Source: an uncultured Lachnospiraceae bacterium
Lineage (GTDB): Bacteria; Bacillota; Clostridia; Lachnospirales; Lachnospiraceae
Direction: 5' to 3'
NCBI GenBank assembly: GCA_910579395.1
Contig: CAJTUC010000006.1
Location: forward strand, 44,639 to 108,638
DNA length: 64,000 bases
Below the pieces are notes generated by a model. It was not told the origin of the DNA. It saw only the letters and a program-made list of their open reading frames with translations, and made no database searches. Numbering within the stretch: the stretch's first letter is position 1; every line of letters starts with the position of its first letter. Positions 26,150-33,998 of this stretch are shown here, piece by piece. Made by a program: the position numbers and the translations under genes.

Positions 26150-27031
26150 ATGGAGAACGGAATGCTTCCTACGTTGTTGACTGTTGTAGTCATTCTTATC
26201 TGCTTTTTTTTGCTCGTCATGTATTATGACTGTAATCGGTTCGTGACGGTAGAATACGAAATTGAATCGCCCAAAATAACAAAGGAATATACTTTTGCAC
26301 TGTTATCCGACCTGCACAACAAATCTTTTGGAAAGCAGAATGGAAAATTAATTGCGAAAATAGAAGAACTGGCTCCGGACGCTGTTCTGGTAGCGGGAGA
26401 TATGCTGACTGCCATTGAGAAAAAGAAAAAACATCAGGTGGCGATAAACCTGATGCAAAAGCTTGGAGAGCATTATCCTGTTTATTACGGCATGGGCAAT
26501 CATGAACACCGTATCGGCATCGAACCGGGAGAACTCAGAAATCTGTATGAAGCTTATATGGAAAGTCTGCATCAGTCCGGAATTGAACCGCTGATTAATG
26601 AAAAGGTCGATCTGCCGTCCGCGAACATCAATATCTGCGGTCTGCAGATAGACAGATGTTATTATCGGAAATTTTCCAGATATCCGATGGCGGTGAGCTA
26701 TCTGCAGGATATGCTGGGGGCACCGCAGAAAGATAAATTTCAGATTCTGATTGCTCACAATCCGGAATATTTTGAAGAATACGCGGAGTGGGGGGCGGAT
26801 TTGGTTGTTTCGGGGCATATGCACGGCGGGCTGATGCGGCTCCCATGCCTTGGAGGCGTCATATCTCCGAGGTTGACACTTTTTCCGCATTATGACGGCG
26901 GAAGATTTGAGAAAGACGGCTCTGTTATGATCTTGAGCAGAGGGCTCGGAACACATACGCTGCCGATACGGATATTCAATCCGGGAGAACTGCCGGTCAT
27001 TCATTTGAGTCCGGCGCATGGCAAGCAATAG
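26150..27031 (+). CDS. Metallophosphoesterase, membrane-anchored (YkuE-like)
   Basis: A 293-residue protein with one N-terminal membrane helix (residues 5-27) and a calcineurin-like phosphoesterase domain. Metal motifs: LLSDLHNKSFG (DxH), VAGDML (GDxx), MGNHEHR (GNHE), ILIAHNPE and VVSGHMHGG (GHxH). It resembles YkuE and related phosphoesterases; the physiological substrate is not known. scpA follows after 17 bases, suggesting one operon. Confidence 0.9.
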   Translation: MENGMLPTLLTVVVILICFFLLVMYYDCNRFVTVEYEIESPKITKEYTFALLSDLHNKSFGKQNGKLIAKIEELAPDAVLVAGDMLTAIEKKKKHQVAINLMQKLGEHYPVYYGMGNHEHRIGIEPGELRNLYEAYMESLHQSGIEPLINEKVDLPSANINICGLQIDRCYYRKFSRYPMAVSYLQDMLGAPQKDKFQILIAHNPEYFEEYAEWGADLVVSGHMHGGLMRLPCLGGVISPRLTLFPHYDGGRFEKDGSVMILSRGLGTHTLPIRIFNPGELPVIHLSPAHGKQ

Positions 27032-27048
27032 AAAAAGGTGGACAGGTT

Positions 27049-27798
27049 ATGGCAATTCCAGTAAAGCTGGAGGTCTTTGAAGGGCCTCTGGATCTGTTAT
27101 TACATTTGATCGACAAAAATAAAGTGGATATTTATGATATTCCAATCGTGGAGATCACGGAACAGTATCTGGATTATATCAGACAGATGGAAACGGAAGA
27201 TATGAATGTCATGAGCGAATTTCTCGTCATGGCGGCTACACTGATTGATATCAAGTGCAGGATGTTATTGCCGAAAGAAGTCAATGAGGAAGGCGAAGAA
27301 GAGGATCCGAGGGCGGAGCTGGTTGAAAAACTGCTGGAATATAAGATGTGCAAATATATGTCCTATGAATTGAAGGACAGAATGGTCACTGCGGAAAGAA
27401 GTCTCTACAAAAAGCCGACGCTTCCAAAAGAAATCAGCGAATATAAACAGCCTGTGAACTATGAAGAGCTGATCGGTGATATGACCCTTGCCAAACTGCA
27501 TGAAATCTTCAAATTCATGTTAAAGCGGCAGGAGGACAAGATCGACCCCGTCAGAAGTACGTTCGGAAAGATTGAAAAAGACGAGATCGATATGGATATT
27601 AAGACCGTTTACATAGAGGACTATCTGAGAAGCCATAAAAAATTTAGTTTTCGGAAGCTTTTGGAGAAGCAGAACAGTAAAATGGAAGTGATCGTCACTT
27701 TTTTGGTAATTCTGGAACTGATGAAGGTGGGGAAGATCGCAATCGAACAGGACGATATTTTCAGTGATATCGTTATTACATCCAAAGAAGCGGTCTGA
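27049..27798 (+). CDS. scpA: Segregation and condensation protein A
   Basis: A 249-residue kleisin, bridging subunit of the Smc-ScpAB condensin. The N-terminus has FEGPLDLLLHLIDKNKVDIYDIPI, the family hallmark, followed by EFLVMAATLIDIKCRMLLP. The C-terminal winged helix ends with ILELMKVGKIAIEQDDIFSDI. Followed by scpB at 34 bases. Confidence 0.96.
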   Translation: MAIPVKLEVFEGPLDLLLHLIDKNKVDIYDIPIVEITEQYLDYIRQMETEDMNVMSEFLVMAATLIDIKCRMLLPKEVNEEGEEEDPRAELVEKLLEYKMCKYMSYELKDRMVTAERSLYKKPTLPKEISEYKQPVNYEELIGDMTLAKLHEIFKFMLKRQEDKIDPVRSTFGKIEKDEIDMDIKTVYIEDYLRSHKKFSFRKLLEKQNSKMEVIVTFLVILELMKVGKIAIEQDDIFSDIVITSKEAV

Positions 27799-27832
27799 AA
27801 AGGGCGGAAAACGGACAGGTTGAGAGAAAGGC

Positions 27833-28420
27833 ATGATTATTGGAATGGAGAGACAGAAAGCAAAAGCGGTTTTGGAAGCGGTTTTATTTACGATGGGCGA
27901 GTCTGTGGAGATAGACAGGCTCGCTGAGGTAATCGAAGAGGATAAAGAGGCGACAAAAGCAATGCTTGACGAAATGGCCGAGGAATATCGGAAGGAAGGG
28001 CGGGGCATTGAACTGACGACCTTGGAAAATGCGGTACAGCTTTGTACAAAGGGAGAGTTTTACGAATATCTGGTCAAGATAGCCACGACACCTAAAAAAT
28101 TCGTACTGACGGATACCTTATTGGAGACGCTGTCGATCATCGCCTATAAGCAGCCTATTACGAGGCTGGAAATTGAAAAGGTGCGCGGTGTCAGCTGCGA
28201 CCACGCGGTCAACAGGCTGCTGGAATTTGACCTGATCACGGAAGTGGGCAGACTGGATGCGCCCGGCCGGCCGCTGTTGTTTGGAACAACAGAGCAGTTC
28301 CTTAGAAGCTTTGGCGTCAAATCGCTGGAGGACCTGCCGGAACTGAATCCGGTCCAGATTGAAGAATTTAAGTTACAGGCGGAATCGGAAATCGAACAGC
28401 AGCTACAGCTGGATATCTGA
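27833..28420 (+). CDS. scpB: Segregation and condensation protein B
   Basis: A 195-residue protein with two winged-helix domains that dimerises and binds ScpA. Features: KAVLEAVLFTMGESVEIDRLAEVI at the N-terminus, ETLSIIAYKQPITRLEIEKVRGVSCDHAVNRLLE in the second domain and the typical RPLLFGTTEQFLRSFGV. GAGAGAAAGG precedes ATG 27833. A strong terminator follows. Confidence 0.96.
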   Translation: MIIGMERQKAKAVLEAVLFTMGESVEIDRLAEVIEEDKEATKAMLDEMAEEYRKEGRGIELTTLENAVQLCTKGEFYEYLVKIATTPKKFVLTDTLLETLSIIAYKQPITRLEIEKVRGVSCDHAVNRLLEFDLITEVGRLDAPGRPLLFGTTEQFLRSFGVKSLEDLPELNPVQIEEFKLQAESEIEQQLQLDI

Positions 28421-28436
28421 TGTGAATGGAGTTTGA

Positions 28437-28463
28437 GCGCAGGCTGCGGAGCCTGCGCTTTTT
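28437..28463 (+). terminator. Terminator after scpB
   Basis: GCGCAGGCT-gcgg-AGCCTGCGC with five T bases after it. Confidence 0.9.
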
Positions 28464-28486
28464 ATGTATTGCATTTGTGGATAACG

Positions 28487-28530
28487 CATATATATTAACG
28501 ATGAAGAAGGGGTTCAGGTTAATATATGTG
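28487..28530 (+). promoter_or_regulatory. Hairpin enclosing the ribosome-binding site and start codon of the second carboxypeptidase
   Basis: CATATATATTAAC (28487-28499) pairs with GTTAATATATGTG (28518-28530) over 13 positions with one G-U pair. The loop holds AAGAAGGGG and the 3' arm contains the ATG at 28526. Could be a translation switch or a protein operator. Confidence 0.55.
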
Positions 28531-29869
28531 CGTTTTTTTTATGAATAATATGAATAATCAGAAGCAATGGCAGAACAACAGGAAAGGGATACGGTGCAAA
28601 AAACTCTGTATGTGCGCTGCACTTGCGGCGGCACTCCTTTTTGGTGGAATGTCCGCAGTCACGACGGACGCAGAAGCTGCGGAATGGAAAGCAGCGGATA
28701 CGAATGAGGTGGATGCGAAGGAGACAGGAAAGGAAGCGGTGCAGCTTCAGCTCTATGCGCAGGCGGCGGTTTTGATGGATGCCGATTCCGGGCGGGTCTT
28801 GTACGGAAAGAACGAAAATGAGGTGCTGCCCATGGCAAGCACGACAAAGATCATGACCTGTATTCTGGCGCTGGAATACGGAAATCCCGATGATATTGTG
28901 GAAGTCTCGGCCTATGCGGCGAGTATGCCGAAAGTCAAACTGTATATGCAGGAAGGGGAAAAGTACCGCCTGGAAGATCTACTGTATTCACTGATGCTGG
29001 AATCTCATAACGATTCTGCGGTGGCGATTGCAGAGGCAGTCGGCGGTAGTGTGGAAGAATTTGCGGCGATGATGAATCAGAAAGCGAGAGATATCGGGTG
29101 TTATGATACTTGTTTCATTACACCAAATGGATTGGATGCGGTGGTAAACGATACCGGTCAGATACATTCTACGACGGCGGAAGACCTTGCAAGAATTATG
29201 GCATATTGTGTCATGGATTCTCCGGTCAGAGAGCAGTTTCTTGAGATTACCCAGACGAGCGAATATCATTTTTGCGACGAAAGCGGAAACAGGACTTTTG
29301 CCTGCAGCAATCATAACAGTTTTTTGAGCATGATGGATGAAGCCATTTCAGGGAAAACCGGTTTTACGAATAAGGCCGGATACTGCTATGTAGGCGCGGT
29401 GGAGAGCGAGGGACGGACTTTTACCGTGGCGCTGCTTGCCTGTGGCTGGCCGAATCATAAGACTTATAAATGGAGCGATATGAAAACACTCACAGCCTAT
29501 GGCATGGAACGTTATGAGTACCGTGATATTTATGAGGAGAAGCAGTTTTCGGCCATTCCCGTTATAGACGGTATTGCCGGAGAGGATGCGACGCCTTATG
29601 AGAGTGCCAGTGTGGAAGTGGCTGTGGCGCAGCCGGAAGAAAAAAGTCTGCCCTGGCTGCTCAGTGAGGACGACGTGGTAGAAGTAAAGGTAGAACTTGC
29701 GCCACAGCTAAGTGCGCCCGTACATACAGGAGAGGAAGCAGGAAAGGTATCCTATTATCTGAATCAGGAACTGATTCAGGAATATCAGATCCTTACAACA
29801 GAAGAGATAGAGCGGACTAACTACCTGTGGGTGCTGCGTTATGTTCTGGGGCTTTTTCTGCCTGTTTGA
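28526..29869 (+). CDS. D-alanyl-D-alanine carboxypeptidase (DacB-like)
   Basis: A 447-residue S11-family carboxypeptidase. A basic start and hydrophobic stretch (about 27-47) give a signal peptide or anchor; catalytic motifs are STTK (SxxK) at about 108, SHND (SxN) near 167 and GKTGFTNKAG (KTG) near 272. A C-terminal hydrophobic segment (LRYVLGLFLPV) ends the protein. Two starts are possible: ATG 28526 and ATG 28541; the ribosome-binding site is weak and lies in a hairpin loop. This is the second D,D-carboxypeptidase within 5 kb and its sequence differs clearly from the first, so it is not a recent duplication. Confidence 0.9.
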   Translation: MCVFFMNNMNNQKQWQNNRKGIRCKKLCMCAALAAALLFGGMSAVTTDAEAAEWKAADTNEVDAKETGKEAVQLQLYAQAAVLMDADSGRVLYGKNENEVLPMASTTKIMTCILALEYGNPDDIVEVSAYAASMPKVKLYMQEGEKYRLEDLLYSLMLESHNDSAVAIAEAVGGSVEEFAAMMNQKARDIGCYDTCFITPNGLDAVVNDTGQIHSTTAEDLARIMAYCVMDSPVREQFLEITQTSEYHFCDESGNRTFACSNHNSFLSMMDEAISGKTGFTNKAGYCYVGAVESEGRTFTVALLACGWPNHKTYKWSDMKTLTAYGMERYEYRDIYEEKQFSAIPVIDGIAGEDATPYESASVEVAVAQPEEKSLPWLLSEDDVVEVKVELAPQLSAPVHTGEEAGKVSYYLNQELIQEYQILTTEEIERTNYLWVLRYVLGLFLPV

Positions 29870-30039
29870 ATTTTGGGTTAAATTCCTGTATATTTTTGAA
29901 TTTTTATCTGGTCGTTTTGAATAATTTATGTTACACTGTTGAGTGTGCGTTATTGACGCGCCTTGTGAACTGCTTTTTTGTGGTCACGGGATAAAATGTT
30001 TTTATTATTTTTAAAAAGATAAATGGAGGGCTGAAAAAA

Positions 30040-31467
30040 ATGGGTACTACTTCTCAAGCGAGTCAAAGAATCAATGCTTTGCTCGATGAAAACAGTTTCG
30101 TTGAGATCGGTGCGTTTGTTACGGCAAGAGCAACGGATTTCAATCTGAAACAGACAGAAACTCCTTCTGACGGTGTGATTACCGGCTATGGAGTAATTGA
30201 CGGCAATCTTGTGTATGTATACAGCCAGGACGCTTCCGTGCTGAACGGAACGGTTGGCGAAATGCATGCGAAGAAGATTGCGAACCTCTATGACCTGGCA
30301 ATGAAGATGGGAGCGCCTGTCATCGGGCTGTTGGATTCTGCAGGTCTGAGATTACAGGAAGCAACGGATGCGCTGAATGGTTTCGGTGAGATTTATCTGA
30401 AACAGTCACTGGCTTCCGGTGTGATTCCGCAGATTACAGCAGTTTTTGGAACCTGCGGCGGCGGACTTGCCGTTGTTCCCGGACTGACGGATTTTACTTT
30501 TATGGAAGCGGACAAAGCGAAGCTGTTCGTAAATTCTCCGAATGCGTTGGAAGGAAATACCATTGCAAAATGTGATACGAGTTCGGCGGTATTCCAGAGC
30601 GAAGAAGCGGGTAACGTGGATGTTGTCGCTGATGAGGATTCCATTCTTGCGCAGATCAGACAGCTTGTTTCCATGCTTCCTGCCAACAATGAAGATGCTG
30701 CATGGGATGACTGCACGGATGACCTGAACAGAATATGCCCGGAACTCGCCAATTGCGTGGGAGATACTTCTATCGCATTATCTCAGATTGCGGATAACAA
30801 TCTTTTTGTAGAAGTTAAGCAGAACTATGCAAAAGACATGGTAGCTGGTTTCATGAAACTGAACGGCGCAACGGTAGGCGCTGTTGCAAATCGTACAGAA
30901 GTTTATAATGAGGAAGGCGAAGTGACGGAGAAGTTCGATACGGTTCTGTCCGTAAGCGGTGCGGAGAAAGCAGCTGAATTTATCAATTTCTGTGACGCTT
31001 TTGAGATTCCCGTTCTGTCCCTTACGAATGTGAAGGGCTTTGCGGCGACCAAATGTGCTGAGAAGAAGATGGCAAAGGCCGTTGCAAAACTTACATATGC
31101 GTTCGCGAATGCGACCGTACCTAAGGTGAACGTTGTGATCGGCAAGGCATATGGCAGCGCTTATGTGGCGATGAATTCCAAAGCGATCGGTGCGGATATT
31201 ACAATGGCATGGCCGGATGCTGAAATCGGTACGATGGATGCACAGCTTGCTGCTAAAATTATCTGCGATGGACAAGGTTCCGACGCAATCGATGCCTGCG
31301 CAAAAGAGTATGCGGCTTTGCAGAACAATGTAACGAGCGCGGCAAAGAGAGGATATGTAGACCAGATCGTAGAGCCTGCCGATACAAGAAAATATGTCAT
31401 CGGCGCTTTTGAAATGCTGGCTGCAAAGAGCGAGGGCCGTCCGGAGAAAAAACACGGTACAGTTTAG
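30040..31467 (+). CDS. Acyl-CoA carboxyltransferase subunit (MmdA/12S-like)
   Basis: A 475-residue carboxyltransferase of the crotonase fold with two halves, as in propionyl-CoA carboxylase beta, methylmalonyl-CoA decarboxylase alpha and the 12S subunit of transcarboxylase. Visible blocks are DSAGLRLQEA, FGTCGGGLAVVPGLTDF in the first half and NVKGFAATKCAEKK, GKAYGSAYVAM and ADITMAWPDAEIGTM in the second. Start ATG follows ATGGAGGG. It opens a five-gene operon with OadG-like, biotin carrier, OadB and OadA genes. The acyl-CoA substrate cannot be read from sequence; at 475 residues it is a little shorter than the usual 510-520. Confidence 0.85.
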   Translation: MGTTSQASQRINALLDENSFVEIGAFVTARATDFNLKQTETPSDGVITGYGVIDGNLVYVYSQDASVLNGTVGEMHAKKIANLYDLAMKMGAPVIGLLDSAGLRLQEATDALNGFGEIYLKQSLASGVIPQITAVFGTCGGGLAVVPGLTDFTFMEADKAKLFVNSPNALEGNTIAKCDTSSAVFQSEEAGNVDVVADEDSILAQIRQLVSMLPANNEDAAWDDCTDDLNRICPELANCVGDTSIALSQIADNNLFVEVKQNYAKDMVAGFMKLNGATVGAVANRTEVYNEEGEVTEKFDTVLSVSGAEKAAEFINFCDAFEIPVLSLTNVKGFAATKCAEKKMAKAVAKLTYAFANATVPKVNVVIGKAYGSAYVAMNSKAIGADITMAWPDAEIGTMDAQLAAKIICDGQGSDAIDACAKEYAALQNNVTSAAKRGYVDQIVEPADTRKYVIGAFEMLAAKSEGRPEKKHGTV

Positions 31468-31484
31468 AAAGGATGATACTTAAT

Positions 31485-32207
31485 ATGAAAAAACTATTAG
31501 CAATATTAGGTATGATTACCTGTATGGTCGGTCTGGCTGCTTGCGGCACCGCAGAAGACACTACACCGCTCACTGCGGAAGAAGAGCAGATGATTGCGTT
31601 CTATTCACAGAACGTTGATGCGATCCAGCGCATTTGCGAAGCGGGTGCAATAGAGGAAAATGCAGACAATGATGTCATTTATAATGGCCTGCTGAGTTTC
31701 AATAGCGCAATGACAGATATAGGTAGTTACCTGGGCACAAATGGCGGTGTAATTGAATACAGCGATGACAGCGATGATTATATCGTCAGAATTAATGTAA
31801 ACGGTTCTGACCATAATGCCGTTGTAGAACTGGTAGTAACAATGGAAACGGGAACGGCTCAGTTTACGAGTATTGCAACCAATGTGGAATATTCATTCGG
31901 GGAAAAAATGGAGAAAGCGGCATTAAATACCCTGCTCGGCATGGGAACCGTATTTGTTGTTCTGATTCTGATCAGCCTGATCATTTCTCTGTTCAGCTTT
32001 ATTCCGAAGCTTTTTGGCAAGAAGAAAGAGCCGGAAAAAGCTCAGCCGGAGAAGAACGATGTGGTTGCCCAGATCAGTGAAAAAGAGGAATTAAACGACG
32101 ACCTCGAGCTGGCAGCTGTTATTTCTGCAACGATTGCCGCTTATGAAGGTTCCGGTTCCACAGATGGTTTTGTTGTAAGATCTATTAGAAAATCATACAA
32201 AAAGTAG
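31485..32207 (+). CDS. OadG-like gamma subunit with lipoprotein signal
   Basis: A 240-residue protein combining a lipoprotein N-terminus (hydrophobic run ending LAAC, lipobox, then GTAEDTTP), an extracellular domain of about 120 residues with no recognised motif, and a membrane helix with a basic cytosolic tail (VVLILISLIISLFSFIPKLFGKKKEPEK) that matches the gamma subunit of sodium-pump decarboxylases. Usual OadG proteins are about 80-100 residues and lack the outside domain. ATG 31485 has AAAGGA upstream. The final part includes EELNDDLELAAVISATIAAYE, seen in other clostridial OadG proteins. Confidence 0.8.
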   Translation: MKKLLAILGMITCMVGLAACGTAEDTTPLTAEEEQMIAFYSQNVDAIQRICEAGAIEENADNDVIYNGLLSFNSAMTDIGSYLGTNGGVIEYSDDSDDYIVRINVNGSDHNAVVELVVTMETGTAQFTSIATNVEYSFGEKMEKAALNTLLGMGTVFVVLILISLIISLFSFIPKLFGKKKEPEKAQPEKNDVVAQISEKEELNDDLELAAVISATIAAYEGSGSTDGFVVRSIRKSYKK

Positions 32208-32240
32208 AGGGCGGAAGCCTGACAGTAATTAGTGAGGATA

Positions 32241-32340
32241 GATTGAAAAATAAATCATTATTTTTTCAATCGCAGATTTGTGCCGGCGCTGTTAGCGTTT
32301 TGGCAGCAAATGTCGCAGGATGAGAGAGAAAGGAAGGTTT
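32241..32340 (+). repeat. Intergenic paired hairpin, class 2 (copy F)
   Basis: GATTGAAAAA/TTTTTCAATC (32241-32271), GCA linker, second branched stem-loop ATTTGTGCC...GGCAGCAAAT with inner CGCT/AGCG, then CGCAGGATGAGAGAGAAAGG before the biotin carrier start. Confidence 0.7.
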
Positions 32341-32347
32341 TATTAAA

Positions 32348-32719
32348 ATGAAAAATTATACAATTACCGTAAACGGAAGCGTATATGATGTAGTAGTAGA
32401 AGAGGGTGCAACGAGCGGCGCAGTTGCGGCGGCTCCGGCAGCTCCCAAGGCAGCACCGAAGGCGGCACCGAAAGCGGCAGCTCCCGCAGCGGGCGGTGCG
32501 GCTGGCAGCGTAAAGATTGAAGCGGGTGCGGCCGGCAAAGTATTCAAATTAGAGGCAAGTGTAGGTCAGGCGGTGAAGAAAGGTGATGCTGTCGTAATCC
32601 TTGAAGCTATGAAGATGGAGATTCCTGTTGTTGCTCCTCAGGACGGTACCGTTGCAAGCATTGATGTAGCTGTTGGCGACCCGGTAGAGGCAGGCGCATT
32701 ACTCGCAACTTTGAACTAA
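32348..32719 (+). CDS. Biotin carboxyl carrier protein
   Basis: A 123-residue biotinyl domain protein. N-terminal small strand, an Ala/Pro/Lys-rich flexible hinge (about residues 28-55), and a C-terminal biotinyl domain with the biotinylated lysine in EAMKMEIPV (about residue 89). It carries CO2 between the carboxyltransferase subunits and OadB. It is the only biotin carrier in the cluster; the OadA protein has no biotinyl domain of its own. Confidence 0.95.
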   Translation: MKNYTITVNGSVYDVVVEEGATSGAVAAAPAAPKAAPKAAPKAAAPAAGGAAGSVKIEAGAAGKVFKLEASVGQAVKKGDAVVILEAMKMEIPVVAPQDGTVASIDVAVGDPVEAGALLATLN

Positions 32720-32752
32720 GTGTTGGTATAAATTACTTCAGGAGGTAAAAAC

Positions 32753-33901
32753 ATGGCTTACATAGCAAATACGCTATCCAATCTGCTTCATCAGACAGCC
32801 TTCTTTAATCTGACTTGGGGAAACTATCTGATGATCGTGGTAGCGCTGGTATTTCTATTTCTGGCTATTCGATTTGAGTTTGAACCGCTTCTTCTGGTTC
32901 CGATAGCCTTTGGTATGCTGCTTGTTAATATCTATCCGGATATTATGGCCGAGTACGGCGAAGGCGGTATGGGCGGCGGCTTACTGTACTACTTCTATAA
33001 ACTGGATGAATGGGCAATTTTACCGTCGCTGATTTTCATGGGCGTCGGTGCGATGACGGACTTCGGTCCTCTGATTGCTAATCCGAAGAGCTTTCTGCTC
33101 GGTGCGGCAGCGCAGTTCGGTATTTTCGGAGCATACTTTCTGGCAATTTTTCTTGGATTCAATGATAAGGCAGCGGCGGCGATTTCCATTATCGGCGGTG
33201 CAGACGGCCCGACATCCATTTTCCTTGCCGGAAAGCTGCAGCAGACAACACTGCTTGGCCCGATTGCGGTAGCGGCGTATTCCTATATGTCTCTTGTACC
33301 GATTATTCAGCCGCCCATTATGAAACTTTTGACAACAAAGAAGGAAAGACAGATCAAAATGGCACAGCTAAGACCTGTCACCAAGCTGGAGAAGATTTTG
33401 TTCCCGATCGTTGTTACAATCGTCGTTTCTCTGATTCTTCCGACAACAGCGCCCCTTGTTGGTATGCTGATGCTCGGTAATCTGTTCAGGGAATCCGGTG
33501 TTGTAAGACAGCTGACGGATACAGCTTCCAATGCGCTGATGTATATTGTCGTTATCATTCTTGGTACTTCAGTAGGTGCGACAACGAGCGCAGAGGCTTT
33601 TCTGAATATGGATACAATAAAAATTGTAATTCTCGGTCTCGCAGCTTTCTGTGTCGGTACCGCGGCAGGTATATTGTTCGGCAAGTTGATGTGCCTCATT
33701 ACGAAGGGCGCGGTCAATCCGTTGATTGGTTCTGCAGGCGTATCCGCCGTTCCGATGGCGGCCAGAGTTTCCCAGAAGGTAGGGGCGGAAGAAGATCCTA
33801 CGAACTTCCTGCTCATGCACGCTATGGGACCTAACGTAGCAGGTGTTATTGGTACTGCGGTAGCGGCCGGAACCTTTATGGCAGTATTCGGTGTCTTCTA
33901 A
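32753..33901 (+). CDS. oadB: Sodium-ion-translocating decarboxylase beta subunit
   Basis: A 382-residue integral membrane protein that exports Na+ while decarboxylating carboxybiotin. About nine to eleven membrane segments; the family motif GGADGPTSIFLAGKL lies near residue 145, with NPLIGSAGVSAVPMAARVSQKVG and the final HAMGPNVAGVIGTAVAAG near the end. Ribosome-binding site AGGAGG at 32740-32745. The only subunit of the operon that conducts sodium. Confidence 0.95.
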   Translation: MAYIANTLSNLLHQTAFFNLTWGNYLMIVVALVFLFLAIRFEFEPLLLVPIAFGMLLVNIYPDIMAEYGEGGMGGGLLYYFYKLDEWAILPSLIFMGVGAMTDFGPLIANPKSFLLGAAAQFGIFGAYFLAIFLGFNDKAAAAISIIGGADGPTSIFLAGKLQQTTLLGPIAVAAYSYMSLVPIIQPPIMKLLTTKKERQIKMAQLRPVTKLEKILFPIVVTIVVSLILPTTAPLVGMLMLGNLFRESGVVRQLTDTASNALMYIVVIILGTSVGATTSAEAFLNMDTIKIVILGLAAFCVGTAAGILFGKLMCLITKGAVNPLIGSAGVSAVPMAARVSQKVGAEEDPTNFLLMHAMGPNVAGVIGTAVAAGTFMAVFGVF

Positions 33902-33913
33902 GGCGGGAAGAAC

Positions 33914-33963
33914 TTCTGCAAGCCCGGAAGAATGGCTCCGCCATTCTTCCAAAAGGCTTAGAA
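33914..33963 (+). repeat. Intergenic hairpin, class 1 (copy G)
   Basis: GGAAGAATGGC-tcc-GCCATTCTTCC (33926-33950) flanked by pairing AAGCC/GGCTT and TTCT/AGAA, so a longer stem with an internal loop. Between oadB and oadA; resembles the final hairpin of copies A, B, D and I. Confidence 0.65.
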
Positions 33964-33998
33964 ATAGATGATAGATATTATTGAAGGAGGAAATAGAA

